A stretch of DNA of 64,000 nucleotides from assembly GCF_018336935.1 (NCBI RefSeq), contig NZ_CP068771.1, positions 4,898,001-4,962,000 on the forward strand, given 5' to 3'. Origin of the DNA: Serratia plymuthica. Its GTDB lineage: Bacteria > Pseudomonadota > Gammaproteobacteria > Enterobacterales > Enterobacteriaceae. The notes below the pieces were generated by a model. The model worked only from the letters and a program-made list of their open reading frames with translations. It had not been told where the DNA came from and did no database searches. Below, piece after piece: positions 44,892 through 55,298 of the stretch (positions are counted from its first letter, which is position 1; the number at the start of each line of letters is the position of its first letter). The position numbers and the translations under genes are program-made.

Positions 44892-45386
44892 ATGACCGTA
44901 TTGTCGCGGCGCAGGCTGCTCGGTGGACAATGGCGTCTTTCTTCGGCGGCGATCCGCCCCCCGTGGTCGCATCACGAATCCCTTTTTATTGCCGGTTGCA
45001 CCCGCTGCCAGGCCTGCATTCGCGCCTGTGAAACCGGCGTGCTGATCGGCGGCAGCGGCGGCTTTCCCGAGATTGATTTCCGGCGGGCGGAATGCACGTT
45101 TTGCGGGCGTTGCGCACAGGCCTGCGAAGCGCCGCTGTTTCGCCCGCTGGCGGAAACCCCCTGGCGGCAATATGCGGCGTTTGGCGCCGATTGTCTGGCG
45201 CAAAAAGGTATTGAATGCCGCAGTTGCCAGGACAGCTGCGAGCCGCAGGCGATCCGCTTTCGGCCACGGTTGGGCGAGATGGCGCAGCCGATGCTGGATA
45301 CGGCAGCCTGCAACGGCTGCGGCGCCTGTGTCGCCGGTTGCCCGGCGAATGCCGTTACTCTAATCCGGAGCGAAAACAATGAATAA
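44892..45386 (+). CDS. napF: Ferredoxin-type protein NapF
   Basis: 164 residues, same as E. coli. Three 4Fe-4S cysteine clusters: CTRCQACIRACETGV, CTFCGRCAQACEAPLF and CNGCGACVAGCPANAV, plus an extra pair in CRSCQDSCEP. It helps mature or insert cofactor into cytoplasmic NapA. ATG 44892 follows AAGGATCAACAGC; the longer frame to 44724 runs through the regulatory region and is rejected. First gene of napFDABC; overlaps napD. Confidence 0.93.
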   Translation: MTVLSRRRLLGGQWRLSSAAIRPPWSHHESLFIAGCTRCQACIRACETGVLIGGSGGFPEIDFRRAECTFCGRCAQACEAPLFRPLAETPWRQYAAFGADCLAQKGIECRSCQDSCEPQAIRFRPRLGEMAQPMLDTAACNGCGACVAGCPANAVTLIRSENNE

Positions 45387-45642
45387 CGAATGGCACGTAA
45401 GTGGGCTGGTGGTACAGGCCCGGCCGGAAAAAATTCCACGGCTTGTCACGGCGCTGCTGGCGATAACGGACACGGAAATCCCGGTGCAGGATCGCCCGCA
45501 GGGCAAGCTGGTGGTCGTGATGCAGGCGGCTGGCTCCCAGGCGCTGCTGGAAAAAATTGAGTCAGTGCGCAATCTGGACGGCGTGCTGGCGGTGTCGCTG
45601 GTTTATCACCAGCAGGACTTGCAAGGTGAGGTAACGCCATGA
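45379..45642 (+). CDS. napD: NapA signal-peptide chaperone NapD
   Basis: 87 residues. [20 protein letters not shown] followed by [20 protein letters not shown] is the NapD/REMP family. It binds the twin-arginine signal of NapA until cofactor is loaded. Starts inside the end of napF and overlaps napA by four bases (ATGA). Confidence 0.93.
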   Translation: MNNEWHVSGLVVQARPEKIPRLVTALLAITDTEIPVQDRPQGKLVVVMQAAGSQALLEKIESVRNLDGVLAVSLVYHQQDLQGEVTP

Positions 45643-48125
45643 AACTCAGTCGTCGAGACTTCATGAAGGCTAACGCCGCGGTGGCCGCTGCGGCGGCGGC
45701 CGGGCTGACTATTCCAACGGTAGCGCAGGCGGTGGCGGGCAGTGCGGATGCCATCAAATGGGACAAGGCGCCCTGCCGCTTTTGCGGCACCGGTTGCGGC
45801 GTGCTGGTCGGCACCCAAAATGGCCGTATCGTCGCCTCGCAGGGGGATCCGGATGCGGCGGTCAACCGCGGGTTGAGCTGCATCAAAGGCTATTTCCTGC
45901 CGAAAATCATGTACGGCAAAGATCGCCTGACCCAGCCGCTGCTGCGCATGAAAGCCGGCCAGTACCATAAAGAAGGCGAGTTCACCCCCATCAGTTGGGA
46001 ACGGGCTTTCGACATCATGGCCGAAAAATTCAAACAGGCTTTGCAGGAGAAGGGACCCGACGCGGTGGGGATGTTCGGCTCCGGCCAGTGGACGGTGTGG
46101 GAAGGCTACGCCGCCGCCAAACTGTTCAAAGCCGGGTTGCGCACCAATAACCTGGATCCGAACGCCCGCCATTGCATGGCTTCGGCGGTGGTGGGCTTTA
46201 TGCGCACCTTCGGCATGGACGAGCCGATGGGCTGCTATGACGATATCGAACAGGCCGACGCCTTCGTGCTGTGGGGCTCCAACATGGCGGAAATGCACCC
46301 GATCCTGTGGTCGCGCATTACCGATCGCCGTCTGAGCAACGAGCAGGTCAACGTATCGGTGCTGTCGACGTATGAGCACCGCAGCTTCGAGTTGGCGGAT
46401 AACGGCATGGTGTTCACGCCGCAGACCGATCTGGCGATCATGAACTACATCGCCAACTACATCATTCAACACAACGCGGTAGATCAGGACTTCCTCAATC
46501 GGCACGTCAATTTCCGCCGGGGGGCGACGGATATCGGTTACGGTCTGCGCCCGACCCACCCGCTGGAAAAAGCGGCGAAAAATCCAGGCTCGGATGCCTC
46601 CGAACCTATGAGTTTCGAAGAGTACAAGGCTTTCGTGGCGGAATACACGCTGGAAAAAGTCGCCAAAATGAGCGGCGTGCCGGAAGACCAACTGGCAGCG
46701 CTGGCGAAGCTGTATGCCGATCCGAACATCAAGGTGGTGTCGTACTGGACCATGGGCTTCAACCAGCATACGCGCGGCGTCTGGGCCAATAACCTGTGCT
46801 ACAACCTGCACCTGTTGACCGGCAAGATCGCCAAACCGGGCTGCGGGCCGTTCTCGTTGACCGGCCAGCCTTCCGCTTGCGGCACCGCGCGCGAGGTAGG
46901 CACCTTTGCCCACCGCCTGCCGGCCGACATGGTGGTCACCAACGAAAAACACCGCCAGACAGCCGAGCAGAAATGGCAGTTGCCGGCCGGTACCCTTCCG
47001 GCAAAAGTCGGGCTGCATGCGGTAGCGCAGGACCGTGCGCTGAAAGACGGCACGCTGAACGCCTACTGGGTAATGTGCAACAACAACATGCAGGCCGGGC
47101 CGAACATCAATGAGGAACGGATGCCGGGCTGGCGCGATCCGCGCAACTTTGTGGTGGTGTCCGATCCCTATCCGACCGTCAGCGCTCTGGCCGCCGACCT
47201 GATCCTGCCGACCGCCATGTGGGTGGAGAAAGAGGGCGCTTACGGCAATGCGGAGCGCCGCACCCAGTTCTGGCGCCAGCAGGTGAAAGCGCCGGGCGAG
47301 GCCAAATCCGATCTGTGGCAACTGGTGGAGTTCGCCAAGCGCTTCACGGTGGACGAGGTGTGGCCGGCGCAACTGCTGGAGCAAAACCCGCAATACCGGG
47401 GCAAAACGCTGTACGACGTCCTGTTCGCCAACGGCGAGGTGAATAAATACCCGCTGACGGAAATCCCGGCGGACCAGCTCAACGACGAGGCGCGCGCCTT
47501 TGGCTTCTATCTGCAAAAAGGGTTGTTCGAAGAATATGCCGGCTTTGGCCGCGGCCACGGTCACGATCTGGCGGCGTTCGATATGTACCATCAGGCGCGC
47601 GGCCTGCGCTGGCCGGTGGTCGACGGCAAAGAGACGCTGTGGCGCTACCGCGAAGGTACCGATCCTTATGTCAAAGCGGGGGAAGCGGTGCGTTTCTACG
47701 GCAAACCGGACGGCAAGGCGGTGATCTTCGCGCTGCCGTTTGAACCGGCGGCGGAAAGCCCGGACGGCGAATACGACCTTTGGCTGTCTACCGGCCGGGT
47801 GCTGGAACACTGGCATACCGGTTCGATGACCCGGCGGGTGCCGGAGCTGCACCGCGCCTTCCCGGAGGCGGTGCTGTTTATCCATCCGCTGGATGCCAAG
47901 AGCCGTAATCTGCGCCGTGGCGATAAGGTCAAAGTGCTGTCGCGCCGCGGCGAGGTGATCAGCACGGTCGAAACCCGTGGCCGCAATCGTCCGCCGCGTG
48001 GGTTGGTGTATATGCCGTTCTTTGATGCCGCGCAGTTGGTGAATGCCCTGACGCTGGACGCCACCGATCCGCTATCGAAAGAGGTCGATTTCAAGAAATG
48101 CGCGGTGAAGCTGGAGAAGGTGTGA
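45639..48125 (+). CDS. napA: Periplasmic nitrate reductase catalytic subunit NapA
   Basis: 828 residues. Twin-arginine signal [17 protein letters not shown]; 4Fe-4S cluster in [20 protein letters not shown] with Cys in GLSCIKGY; molybdopterin domain with the Cys ligand region [14 protein letters not shown]-terminal dinucleotide-binding domain. Reduces nitrate to nitrite in the periplasm with electrons from NapB/NapC. Cofactor is bis-MGD, so it depends on the moa genes elsewhere in the window. Confidence 0.97.
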   Translation: MKLSRRDFMKANAAVAAAAAAGLTIPTVAQAVAGSADAIKWDKAPCRFCGTGCGVLVGTQNGRIVASQGDPDAAVNRGLSCIKGYFLPKIMYGKDRLTQPLLRMKAGQYHKEGEFTPISWERAFDIMAEKFKQALQEKGPDAVGMFGSGQWTVWEGYAAAKLFKAGLRTNNLDPNARHCMASAVVGFMRTFGMDEPMGCYDDIEQADAFVLWGSNMAEMHPILWSRITDRRLSNEQVNVSVLSTYEHRSFELADNGMVFTPQTDLAIMNYIANYIIQHNAVDQDFLNRHVNFRRGATDIGYGLRPTHPLEKAAKNPGSDASEPMSFEEYKAFVAEYTLEKVAKMSGVPEDQLAALAKLYADPNIKVVSYWTMGFNQHTRGVWANNLCYNLHLLTGKIAKPGCGPFSLTGQPSACGTAREVGTFAHRLPADMVVTNEKHRQTAEQKWQLPAGTLPAKVGLHAVAQDRALKDGTLNAYWVMCNNNMQAGPNINEERMPGWRDPRNFVVVSDPYPTVSALAADLILPTAMWVEKEGAYGNAERRTQFWRQQVKAPGEAKSDLWQLVEFAKRFTVDEVWPAQLLEQNPQYRGKTLYDVLFANGEVNKYPLTEIPADQLNDEARAFGFYLQKGLFEEYAGFGRGHGHDLAAFDMYHQARGLRWPVVDGKETLWRYREGTDPYVKAGEAVRFYGKPDGKAVIFALPFEPAAESPDGEYDLWLSTGRVLEHWHTGSMTRRVPELHRAFPEAVLFIHPLDAKSRNLRRGDKVKVLSRRGEVISTVETRGRNRPPRGLVYMPFFDAAQLVNALTLDATDPLSKEVDFKKCAVKLEKV

Positions 48126-48177
48126 GTGCGCCTTGGCGCGCTCAACAGCCATTTTATTACCCGGGAGCCAAATAAAA

Positions 48178-48627
48178 ATGAAAAGCCCTGTCGTGAAAAA
48201 GACGCTTGCCCTGTGGGCGGCGGCGTTGTCGCTGGCGTTTGCCGGCCTGGCCTTTGCCGCCGGCGATGTCGATCTCAGCCGGTCGCCGGAGGTCTCCGCC
48301 ACCGCCGTCGGGCCTATCTCCACGCCTAAACAGCAGGAGCGGATGGCGCTGAACTATGTCAATCAGCCGCCGATGATCCCGCACAGCGTGGACGGTTATC
48401 AGGTCAGCAAAAATACCAACCGCTGCCTGCAGTGCCACGGGGTGGAGCATTACCGCACCACAGGCGCGCCGCGTATCAGCCCGACGCACTTTATGGATCG
48501 TGATGGCCGGGTGCTGAGCGACGTCGCGCCGCGCCGTTATTTCTGCCTGCAGTGCCACGTGCCGCAAACCGATGCGGCACCGATTGTCGGCAATGATTTC
48601 CAGCCCATGCCGGGCTTTGGGCGCTAA
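48178..48627 (+). CDS. napB: Periplasmic dihaem cytochrome NapB
   Basis: 149 residues. Cleavable signal peptide ([18 protein letters not shown]) and two haem-binding motifs CLQCHG and CLQCHV, the NapB arrangement. It transfers electrons from NapC to NapA. ATG 48178 has CGGGAG upstream. It follows napA after 52 bases; no napG or napH lies between, unlike E. coli. Confidence 0.95.
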   Translation: MKSPVVKKTLALWAAALSLAFAGLAFAAGDVDLSRSPEVSATAVGPISTPKQQERMALNYVNQPPMIPHSVDGYQVSKNTNRCLQCHGVEHYRTTGAPRISPTHFMDRDGRVLSDVAPRRYFCLQCHVPQTDAAPIVGNDFQPMPGFGR

Positions 48628-48638
48628 ACGGAGGCCTT

Positions 48639-49256
48639 ATGGCAGAACCTGATCACACCCCAACCGAAAAAAAAGCCGGCCCGTTGCTGCGGCTGTGGCG
48701 CTGGTGGCGCAGGCCCAGCCGCCTGGCCCTGGGCACGTTGCTGCTGCTGGGTTTTGGCGCCGGAATTATCTTCTGGGGCGGTTTTAATACCGGCATGGAA
48801 GCGGCGAATACCGAGCAATTCTGTATCGGTTGCCACGAAATGCGCGAAAACGTGTATGAGGAATACATGGGCACGGTGCATTACAACAACCGCAGCGGCG
48901 TGCGCGCCACCTGCCCGGATTGCCACGTGCCGCACGAGTGGGCACCGAAAATGCTGCGCAAACTGAAGGCCAGCAAGGAACTGTACGCCAAGGCATTCGG
49001 CCTGATCGATACGCCGCAGAAGTTTGACCGGCACCGATTGGCGATGGCCAACAACGAATGGGCGCGGATGAAGGCCAACGATTCGCAGGAGTGCCGTAAC
49101 TGCCATAACTTCGAGTATATGGACTTCACCGCGCAGAAAACCGTGGCGGCGAAGATGCATGACAAGGCGATAACCGAAGGCAAAACCTGCATCGATTGCC
49201 ATAAGGGCATCGCCCACAAGCTGCCGGATATGCGCGACGTTCCCAACGGGTTTTAA
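48639..49256 (+). CDS. napC: Membrane-anchored tetrahaem cytochrome NapC
   Basis: 205 residues. One N-terminal membrane helix ([20 protein letters not shown]) and four haem motifs CIGCHE, CPDCHV, CRNCHN, CIDCHK. It oxidises quinol in the inner membrane and feeds NapB/NapA. Twelve bases after napB. Last gene of napFDABC; a terminator follows. Confidence 0.96.
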   Translation: MAEPDHTPTEKKAGPLLRLWRWWRRPSRLALGTLLLLGFGAGIIFWGGFNTGMEAANTEQFCIGCHEMRENVYEEYMGTVHYNNRSGVRATCPDCHVPHEWAPKMLRKLKASKELYAKAFGLIDTPQKFDRHRLAMANNEWARMKANDSQECRNCHNFEYMDFTAQKTVAAKMHDKAITEGKTCIDCHKGIAHKLPDMRDVPNGF

Positions 49257-49274
49257 ACCCTCCAAGACCCATAG

Positions 49275-49305
49275 CCCGCCGCTCTCCCGGAGCCGCGGGT
49301 TTTTT
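49275..49305 (+). terminator. Terminator of the nap operon
   Basis: CCCGC ... GCGGG stem with inner pairing CTCCCGGAG-type and a run of six T, 18 bases after the napC stop. Confidence 0.8.
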
Positions 49306-49384
49306 GTTGCAAATCCGTTGTCGCCTGGAGACCCAATCGCGGTATCATTTTTGCGATTCAGCTAACGGAAAACAAGAAGGGCTC

Positions 49385-49960
49385 ATGTCGGCGAAAATTG
49401 AGAATGTGAAGAAAGAGCTGCTGTCGGATAACTGGTATGTGCTGCACAAGTACACCTTTGATTTGAAGCGCAAGGATGGCGGTTCCGTTCAGCAGATGCG
49501 CGAGGTGTACGATCGCGGCAATGGCGCCACCATTTTGCTGTATAACCGCGCCAAGGGTACTGTGGTGCTGACCAATCAGTTCCGCATGCCGACCTACGTC
49601 AACGGCAACGACAGCGGCATGCTGCTGGAAGCCTGTGCCGGCCTGCTGGACGCGGATTCCCCGGAGCAGTGCGCGCGCCGTGAAGCGGTGGAGGAAACCG
49701 GTTTTCAGGTCGGTGACGTGAAGAAGATTTTCGAGGCCTACATGTCGCCGGGCGGCGTGACCGAGATCGTGCATTTCTTTATCGCCGAATACCATGACGA
49801 CGAGCGCAGTGCCGCCGGTGGCGGTATCGAAGACGAAGATATCGAAGTGGTGGAGCTGCCGTTCGCCGAAGCGGTGGCGATGATCGCCGACGGGCGGATC
49901 AAGGACGGCAAAACCATTATGCTGCTGCAATACCTGCAAATTCACCGAATTATGGCATAA
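49385..49960 (+). CDS. nudK: GDP-mannose pyrophosphatase NudK (Nudix)
   Basis: 191 residues. Nudix box ends in REAVEETGF, preceded by the conserved [10 protein letters not shown]. The N-terminus [20 protein letters not shown] and [13 protein letters not shown] match YffH/NudK. It hydrolyses GDP-mannose and related sugar nucleotides. ATG 49385 follows AAGAAGGGCTC. Converges on tktB; synteny nudK-tktB-talA is as in E. coli. Confidence 0.93.
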   Translation: MSAKIENVKKELLSDNWYVLHKYTFDLKRKDGGSVQQMREVYDRGNGATILLYNRAKGTVVLTNQFRMPTYVNGNDSGMLLEACAGLLDADSPEQCARREAVEETGFQVGDVKKIFEAYMSPGGVTEIVHFFIAEYHDDERSAAGGGIEDEDIEVVELPFAEAVAMIADGRIKDGKTIMLLQYLQIHRIMA

Positions 49961-49988
49961 AAAAGCCCGGCAGAGTTGCCGGGCCTGG
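49961..49988. terminator. Terminator between nudK and tktB
   Basis: GCCCGGCA/TGCCGGGC stem with GAGT loop, AAAAAA on the left. On the minus strand this gives a stem followed by TTTTTT, terminating tktB; it probably serves nudK as well. Confidence 0.9.
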
Positions 49989-50032
49989 CGTCATCAGCTT
50001 CAGGGCGCGGCCTGCGCCGCCCCTGCCGTGAC

Positions 50033-52027
50033 TTATTTCAGCAGCGCCTGCGCCCTGGCCACCACGTTGTCCACGGTGAAGCCGAACTCTTTGAACAGCT
50101 GCTCCGCCGGTGCCGACTCACCAAAGCTGGTCATGCCCACGATGGCGCCGTTCAGGCCCACGTACTTGTACCAGTAATCCGCGATACCCGCTTCCACCGC
50201 CACACGGGCAGTCACTGCCGCCGGCAGCACCGATTCACGGTAGGCCGCATCCTGCTTGTCGAACGCGTCGGTCGACGGCATCGACACCACGCGCACCTTA
50301 CGGCCCGCGGCGGTCAGCTGGTCTGCCGCTTCCACCGTGATGCCCACTTCCGAACCGGTGGCAATCAGGATAACGTCCGGCGTACCGGCGCAGTCCTTCA
50401 GCACGTAGCCGCCACGGTACACGTTCGCCAGTTGCTCTGCGGTACGCGGCTGCTGGGTCAGGTTCTGACGCGAGAAAATCAGCGTGGTCGGGCCGTCGTT
50501 GCGCTCGATGCCGTACTGCCAGGCTACCGCCGATTCCACCTGGTCACACGGGCGCCAGGTGCTCATGTTCGGGGTCACCCGCAGGCTGGCGATTTGCTCG
50601 ACCGGCTGGTGCGTCGGGCCGTCTTCGCCCAGACCGATGGAGTCGTGGGTGTAGACGAACACATTGCGGATTTTCATCAGCGCCGCCATGCGCACCGCGT
50701 TGCGGGCGTATTCCACGAACATCAGGAAGGTCGCGGAGTACGGCAGGAAGCCGCCGTGCAGCGCGATGCCGTTGGTGATGGCGGTCATGCCGAACTCGCG
50801 CACGCCGTAGTGGATGTAGTTGCCCGCCAGGTCAACATTCAGCGCTTTGGAGCCGGACCACATCGTCAGGTTGCTTGGCGCCAGGTCGGCGGAGCCGCCG
50901 AGGAATTCCGGCAGCACCTTGCCGAAGGCTTCCAGCGCGTTCTGCGACGCCTTGCGGCTGGCGATGTTGGCCGGGTTGGCCTGCAGTTTTTCAACGAAGG
51001 CTTTGGCCTCGGCTTTCCAGTTGGCCGGCAGTTCGCCGTTCACGCGGCGTTTGAACTCGGCAGCCAGTTCCGGGAAGGCCCTGGCGTAGGCGGCGAACTT
51101 GTCGTTCCAGGCGGCTTCTTTGGCCTGGCCGGCTTCTTTGGCGTCCCACTGGGCATAGATGTCCTGCGGGATTTCGAAGGCGGCGTATTTCCAGCCCAGG
51201 GCTTCGCGGGTGGCGGCCACTTCGGCGGCGCCCAGCGCCGCGCCGTGCACGTCGTGGGTGCCGGCCTTGTTCGGGGAACCGAAACCAATCACGGTTTTGC
51301 ACATCAGCAGGGACGGCTTGTCGGTGACCTTGCGGGCTTCTTCAATCGCCGCCTTGATGGCGTCCGGGTTGTGGCCGTCGACGTGGCGCACCACGTGCCA
51401 GCCGTAGGCTTCGAAGCGCTCGGCGGTGTCGTCGGTGAACCAGCCTTCCACGTGGCCGTCGATGGAGATGCCGTTGTCATCGTAGAACGCGGTCAGTTTG
51501 CCGAGCTTGAGGGTACCGGCCAGCGAACAGACTTCGTGGGAGATGCCTTCCATCATGCAGCCATCGCCCATAAAGGCGTAGGTGTGGTGGTCGACGATGT
51601 CATGGCCCGGGCGGTTGAACTGCGCGCCCAGGGTGCGTTCGGCAATGGCGAAACCGACGGCGTTGGCGATGCCCTGGCCCAGCGGGCCGGTGGTGGTTTC
51701 GACGCCCGGGGTGTAGCCGTATTCCGGGTGGCCCGGGGTTTTGGAGTGCAGCTGGCGGAAGTTTTCCAGCTCGCTCATCGGCAGGTCGTAGCCGGTGAGG
51801 TGCAGCAGGCTGTAAATCAACATGGAGCCGTGGCCATTGGACAGCACGAAGCGGTCGCGGTCAGCCCAGTGCGGGTTGGTCGGGTTGTGGTTCATGTAGT
51901 CGCGCCACAGGACTTCGGCGATGTCCGCCATGCCCATAGGTGCGCCCGGATGGCCGGAATTTGCTTTTTGGACGGCGTCCATGCTGAGTGCGCGGATGGC
52001 GTTGGCGAGTTGCTTACGAGAGGACAT
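50033..52027 (-). CDS. tktB: Transketolase TktB
   Basis: 664 residues. Thiamine-diphosphate-binding motif [13 protein letters not shown] with downstream NDN-like [11 protein letters not shown]; pyrimidine domain with [19 protein letters not shown]-terminal domain ([14 protein letters not shown]). Transfers two-carbon units in the pentose phosphate pathway. Second gene of talA-tktB, 17 bases after talA. Position beside talA supports tktB over tktA. Confidence 0.95.
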   Translation of the reverse strand: MSSRKQLANAIRALSMDAVQKANSGHPGAPMGMADIAEVLWRDYMNHNPTNPHWADRDRFVLSNGHGSMLIYSLLHLTGYDLPMSELENFRQLHSKTPGHPEYGYTPGVETTTGPLGQGIANAVGFAIAERTLGAQFNRPGHDIVDHHTYAFMGDGCMMEGISHEVCSLAGTLKLGKLTAFYDDNGISIDGHVEGWFTDDTAERFEAYGWHVVRHVDGHNPDAIKAAIEEARKVTDKPSLLMCKTVIGFGSPNKAGTHDVHGAALGAAEVAATREALGWKYAAFEIPQDIYAQWDAKEAGQAKEAAWNDKFAAYARAFPELAAEFKRRVNGELPANWKAEAKAFVEKLQANPANIASRKASQNALEAFGKVLPEFLGGSADLAPSNLTMWSGSKALNVDLAGNYIHYGVREFGMTAITNGIALHGGFLPYSATFLMFVEYARNAVRMAALMKIRNVFVYTHDSIGLGEDGPTHQPVEQIASLRVTPNMSTWRPCDQVESAVAWQYGIERNDGPTTLIFSRQNLTQQPRTAEQLANVYRGGYVLKDCAGTPDVILIATGSEVGITVEAADQLTAAGRKVRVVSMPSTDAFDKQDAAYRESVLPAAVTARVAVEAGIADYWYKYVGLNGAIVGMTSFGESAPAEQLFKEFGFTVDNVVARAQALLK

Positions 52028-52044
52028 TCATAACTCCAAAATAA

Positions 52045-52995
52045 TTACAGTTCAGCGGCCAGCATGTCTTCCAGCTTCTGCTGGTCGACGGCGAACAGGC
52101 GGATGCCTTCGGCCAGTTTCTCAACCGCCATGGCGTCCTGATTATGCAGCCAGCGGAATTCGGCTTCGGCCAGTGGGGCGGGCTGGTAGAAACCTTCGGT
52201 GGACGGCGTCAGCTTACGCTCGACCGGTTGCTCGCTGTGCTTGAGCTGTTCCAGCAAGTTCGGCGCTATGGTCAGGCGATCGCAGCCGGCCAGCGCGAGG
52301 ATCTGCTCAACTTTGCGGAAGCTGGCGCCCATGATCACCGTCTGGTAGCGGTGCTGTTTGTAGTATTCATAAATGGTGCGCACCGATTTCACGCCCGGAT
52401 CCTGCTCGGCATCGTACTCGGCGGCAGGCTGCCTGGCCTGGTACCAGTCATAGATGCGGCCGACGAAAGGTGAAATCAGGAACACGCCGGCTTCGGCGCA
52501 GGCGCGGGCCTGGGCGAAGGAGAACAGCAGCGTCAGGTTGGTGTTGATGCCTTCTTTTTCCAGTTCCTCGGCGGCTTTGATGCCTTCCCAGGTTGATGCC
52601 AGTTTGATCAGGATGCGGGACTTGTCGATGCCCTGTTCCTGATACAGGCCAATCAGTTTGCGTGCTTTGGCTACGCACATGCCGCGATCGAACGACAAAC
52701 GGGCATCCACTTCGGTGGAGATACGGCCCGGCACGCTTTTCAGGATCTCGACGCCAATGTTGACCGCCAGTTTGTCGCTGGCGTTAATCAGCTGGGTTTC
52801 TTTGCTGCCGCCCTGTTGGCGGGCATAGTTCAGCGCTTCGACGATCAGTGGCTTATATTGCGGCAGCGCTGCGGCCTTCAGGATCAGCGAAGGGTTGGTG
52901 GTGGCGTCCTGGGGTTCGAACTGGCGGATGGATTCAATATCGCCGCTGTCGGCCACAACCGTCGTCAGCTGCTTGAGTGCATCTAATTGGTTCAT
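52045..52995 (-). CDS. talA: Transaldolase TalA
   Basis: 316 residues. Schiff-base Lys in [20 protein letters not shown] (quoted by its start), family start [20 protein letters not shown] and signature [13 protein letters not shown]. It moves dihydroxyacetone units in the pentose phosphate pathway. First of the talA-tktB pair. In E. coli maeB follows upstream; here the chitin cluster lies between talA and maeB. Confidence 0.95.
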   Translation of the reverse strand: MNQLDALKQLTTVVADSGDIESIRQFEPQDATTNPSLILKAAALPQYKPLIVEALNYARQQGGSKETQLINASDKLAVNIGVEILKSVPGRISTEVDARLSFDRGMCVAKARKLIGLYQEQGIDKSRILIKLASTWEGIKAAEELEKEGINTNLTLLFSFAQARACAEAGVFLISPFVGRIYDWYQARQPAAEYDAEQDPGVKSVRTIYEYYKQHRYQTVIMGASFRKVEQILALAGCDRLTIAPNLLEQLKHSEQPVERKLTPSTEGFYQPAPLAEAEFRWLHNQDAMAVEKLAEGIRLFAVDQQKLEDMLAAEL

Positions 52996-53270
52996 TTATA
53001 CGCTCCTTGATCAGTGCCAAACATGTAGGGAAATGAGAACCTTTTTCATCATAGGGTGAACACACTGCATCATAAGCTTGATGAATAAAATGCGCTTTTT
53101 CTGATTGTTGCGATGGATAAGAACAATGGATCCCGTTTCGAACCTGGCCGGCGGCGGGTTGCACCTGCGGCAATGCGGTTTTGGCGTGGGGAGTACGGCG
53201 AGAAGAAGAGGGGCGACAGCGATAAAAAAAGGGTTCAGCACCTGGCTGAACCCCAGGGGACTTCCTCCGG

Positions 53271-53864
53271 TTATTTACTCAAATTCACGTCAATCGCCTG
53301 GTAGAAGGCATTGGCGGTGTCTGCTACATCCCACACGGCGAGGATCACATGCGAACCGCTGCGGTCTGCCGGTATGTTGCACTGGTGGGTGACCTGCGCG
53401 GCCGGGATCGCGCCGCCGTCGTTGTATTGGCAGAACGGCGTCAGGTCAAAGGAGGCGCGGGTCAGCGGCTGCGACGCATCCCAGTTTGGTTTGGTAATGA
53501 AATAGCGCCAGCCGGTGGTGCTGTGACGGGCGGTCAGCCGCCAGGTAAAGGTGTTGGCGCCGGTGTGCAGATTGAGCTTGTTCCAGCGAGTTGGCGTTTG
53601 CTGATCCAATTCGAAGAAGGTGCTCTTGTCGGCGCTGGCGATATGGCCGTCTGCCGGACCGTTCTGCGGGAAGCCTTTCAGGCCTTCGACGCTTTGCGGT
53701 TCGTACTGCACGCTGCCGCATTGGGTATTGAGCTGCAGCTTGCACTGGTAAGAACGGCTGGCCGGCGTTTCGACATAGCCGTGGGCGCTAGCCTGTTGCG
53801 ATACGCCAAACAGGGCGGCGCTCAGCAGACCGAGGGACATAAGGGTACGGGAAGTATTGTTCAT
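53271..53864 (-). CDS. cbp21: Chitin-binding lytic polysaccharide mono-oxygenase CBP21 (AA10)
   Basis: 197 residues, same as S. marcescens CBP21. Signal peptide to Ala27; mature N-terminus is His28, which with His114 forms the copper histidine brace; surface Tyr54, involved in chitin binding, is kept. The enzyme cleaves crystalline chitin oxidatively and boosts chitinases. Divergent from chiR, which is expected to activate it. Some residues differ from the S. marcescens protein, so this is a related species or strain. Confidence 0.96.
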   Translation of the reverse strand: MNNTSRTLMSLGLLSAALFGVSQQASAHGYVETPASRSYQCKLQLNTQCGSVQYEPQSVEGLKGFPQNGPADGHIASADKSTFFELDQQTPTRWNKLNLHTGANTFTWRLTARHSTTGWRYFITKPNWDASQPLTRASFDLTPFCQYNDGGAIPAAQVTHQCNIPADRSGSHVILAVWDVADTANAFYQAIDVNLSK

Positions 53865-54271
53865 GAGTCACTCCTGACTGAAGTTATATTGTAAGTTGAG
53901 TGTATTTTCACCACTGAAATGAGAGGTCATTAACGAAATTAAAAAACATCATTATGGGTGGCTTGTTTTATTTTTATCATTCGTGTCATGGATGGGGGTG
54001 GAATGTTTTATAGGCTATTAACTAAAATTATTATGATGAATGTCTTTTTATTCTTTGATTGAATTTATTTAAAGGCTGCTGTCTAAAATCGCAGCACCAT
54101 GATGAATTTTACTTAATGGATTGATGAATACTCTTTCAGATGATGCTCTCCGATATGGAGTATATTGCTTGTGATTTTGCTTACTCTTGTATGACTTGAA
54201 CGTTTTTTACGCGCCAGTTGCCTGGGAATTTAGTGTCAATTTTTCTTATTTTATGTCAAAGAGGAATTAGT
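53865..54271. other. Divergent control region between cbp21 and chiR
   Basis: 407 bases, very AT-rich compared with both genes. It should contain the promoters for cbp21 (leftward) and chiR (rightward) and a ChiR-binding site. I could not identify a specific operator; no reading frame of interest. Confidence 0.6.
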
Positions 54272-55213
54272 ATGACTAGATTATCCCTGGATGCGATTAA
54301 AATAATCAGCACCATAAAAAGTACCGGCTCTTTCTCTATGGCGGCGGAGGCGCTGCATAAAACGCCGTCGGCGATATCTTATCGGGTTTCCAATATTGAA
54401 AGTAAACTCTGCGTGAAACTATTTCATCGAAATGGCCCGATGATTACCCTAACGGATGAAGGGGAATTCCTGCTGCAAGAGGGCAGCTGGATTTTAAATG
54501 CGGTGCAGGATCTCGAGAGCCGGGTGAGGAATATCCCGAAACTCGATAATAATATCCGCATCGTCGTCGATAAGTTCTTTCCGTTGGAAACCCTCACCCA
54601 GGATATACGCGATTATATTCAGCACAGCCCGAACGCCAACATTTCGGTACAGCGGGAAGCGCTGAACGGCACCTGGGATGCGCTGAAGAACAATCGGGCG
54701 GATTTGATTATCGCCATCGGCCAGATCCCGGACAGCGTGCAGGCCAAGACGCTGATGCTCGGCAAGCTGAATTTCGTGCTGTGCGTTTCTCCTTCGCATC
54801 CCTTTGCGGCGCAGAAAAAACCGGTGGATAAAAATCAGCGGTTGAATGACATCGTGGTGGCGATCGCCGACAGCAGCCACGAGCTGCCCAAGCGCAACCA
54901 CGGTACGATGCCGTTGCAGCGCCAATTGGTGGTGTGCGACGTCGAGAGCAAGCTGGCGCTGTTGAAACGCGGTATCGGCCACGGTTTTCTGCCGCCTTCG
55001 CTGATTGAAAAAGAGCTGGCGAGCGGCGAGCTGGTGACGGTACCGGTCGATATGCAAAAAGGTGACGAAATGATTTGGCTGGCCTGGCACCCGGCCAGCA
55101 AGGGGACCGGTTTTACCTGGTGGCATGAACGCCTGACGCGTAAAAGCGACGTTTTCAGCCTGATGGGGCGCGAAGTGGTGCGGGATGGGGGTTACCCTTG
55201 GTGCAATAACTGA
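54272..55213 (+). CDS. chiR: LysR-type regulator ChiR of the chitinase genes
   Basis: 313 residues from ATG 54272, which follows AAGAGGAATTAGT. N-terminal winged HTH (DAIKIISTIKSTGSFSMAAE, then TPSAISYRVSNIESKL) and a LysR substrate-binding domain. A LysR gene between cbp and chiB is the known S. marcescens arrangement, where ChiR is required for chitinase production. Converges with chiB at a shared terminator. Confidence 0.92.
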   Translation: MTRLSLDAIKIISTIKSTGSFSMAAEALHKTPSAISYRVSNIESKLCVKLFHRNGPMITLTDEGEFLLQEGSWILNAVQDLESRVRNIPKLDNNIRIVVDKFFPLETLTQDIRDYIQHSPNANISVQREALNGTWDALKNNRADLIIAIGQIPDSVQAKTLMLGKLNFVLCVSPSHPFAAQKKPVDKNQRLNDIVVAIADSSHELPKRNHGTMPLQRQLVVCDVESKLALLKRGIGHGFLPPSLIEKELASGELVTVPVDMQKGDEMIWLAWHPASKGTGFTWWHERLTRKSDVFSLMGREVVRDGGYPWCNN

Positions 55214-55258
55214 GGGAATAACAACGAAGGGATGCGAAAATTAAACCTTTAAAGCAGT

Positions 55259-55292
55259 AAAAACCCCGCAGCCTGAGCCACGGGGTTTTTTT
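55259..55292. terminator. Shared terminator of chiR and chiB
   Basis: AAAACCCCG/CGGGGTTTT stem with twelve-base loop and runs of A on the left and T on the right, between convergent genes. Confidence 0.9.
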
Positions 55293-55298
55293 ATGCCG

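Noticed and set aside
45606..47885. 759-codon minus-strand open frame opposite napA
   Set aside because: Shadow of napA codon bias; composition is unlike a protein and no start signal is seen.
49976..52033. 685-codon plus-strand open frame opposite tktB
   Set aside because: Antisense to transketolase, His/Val/Arg-rich low-complexity-like translation, no family features.
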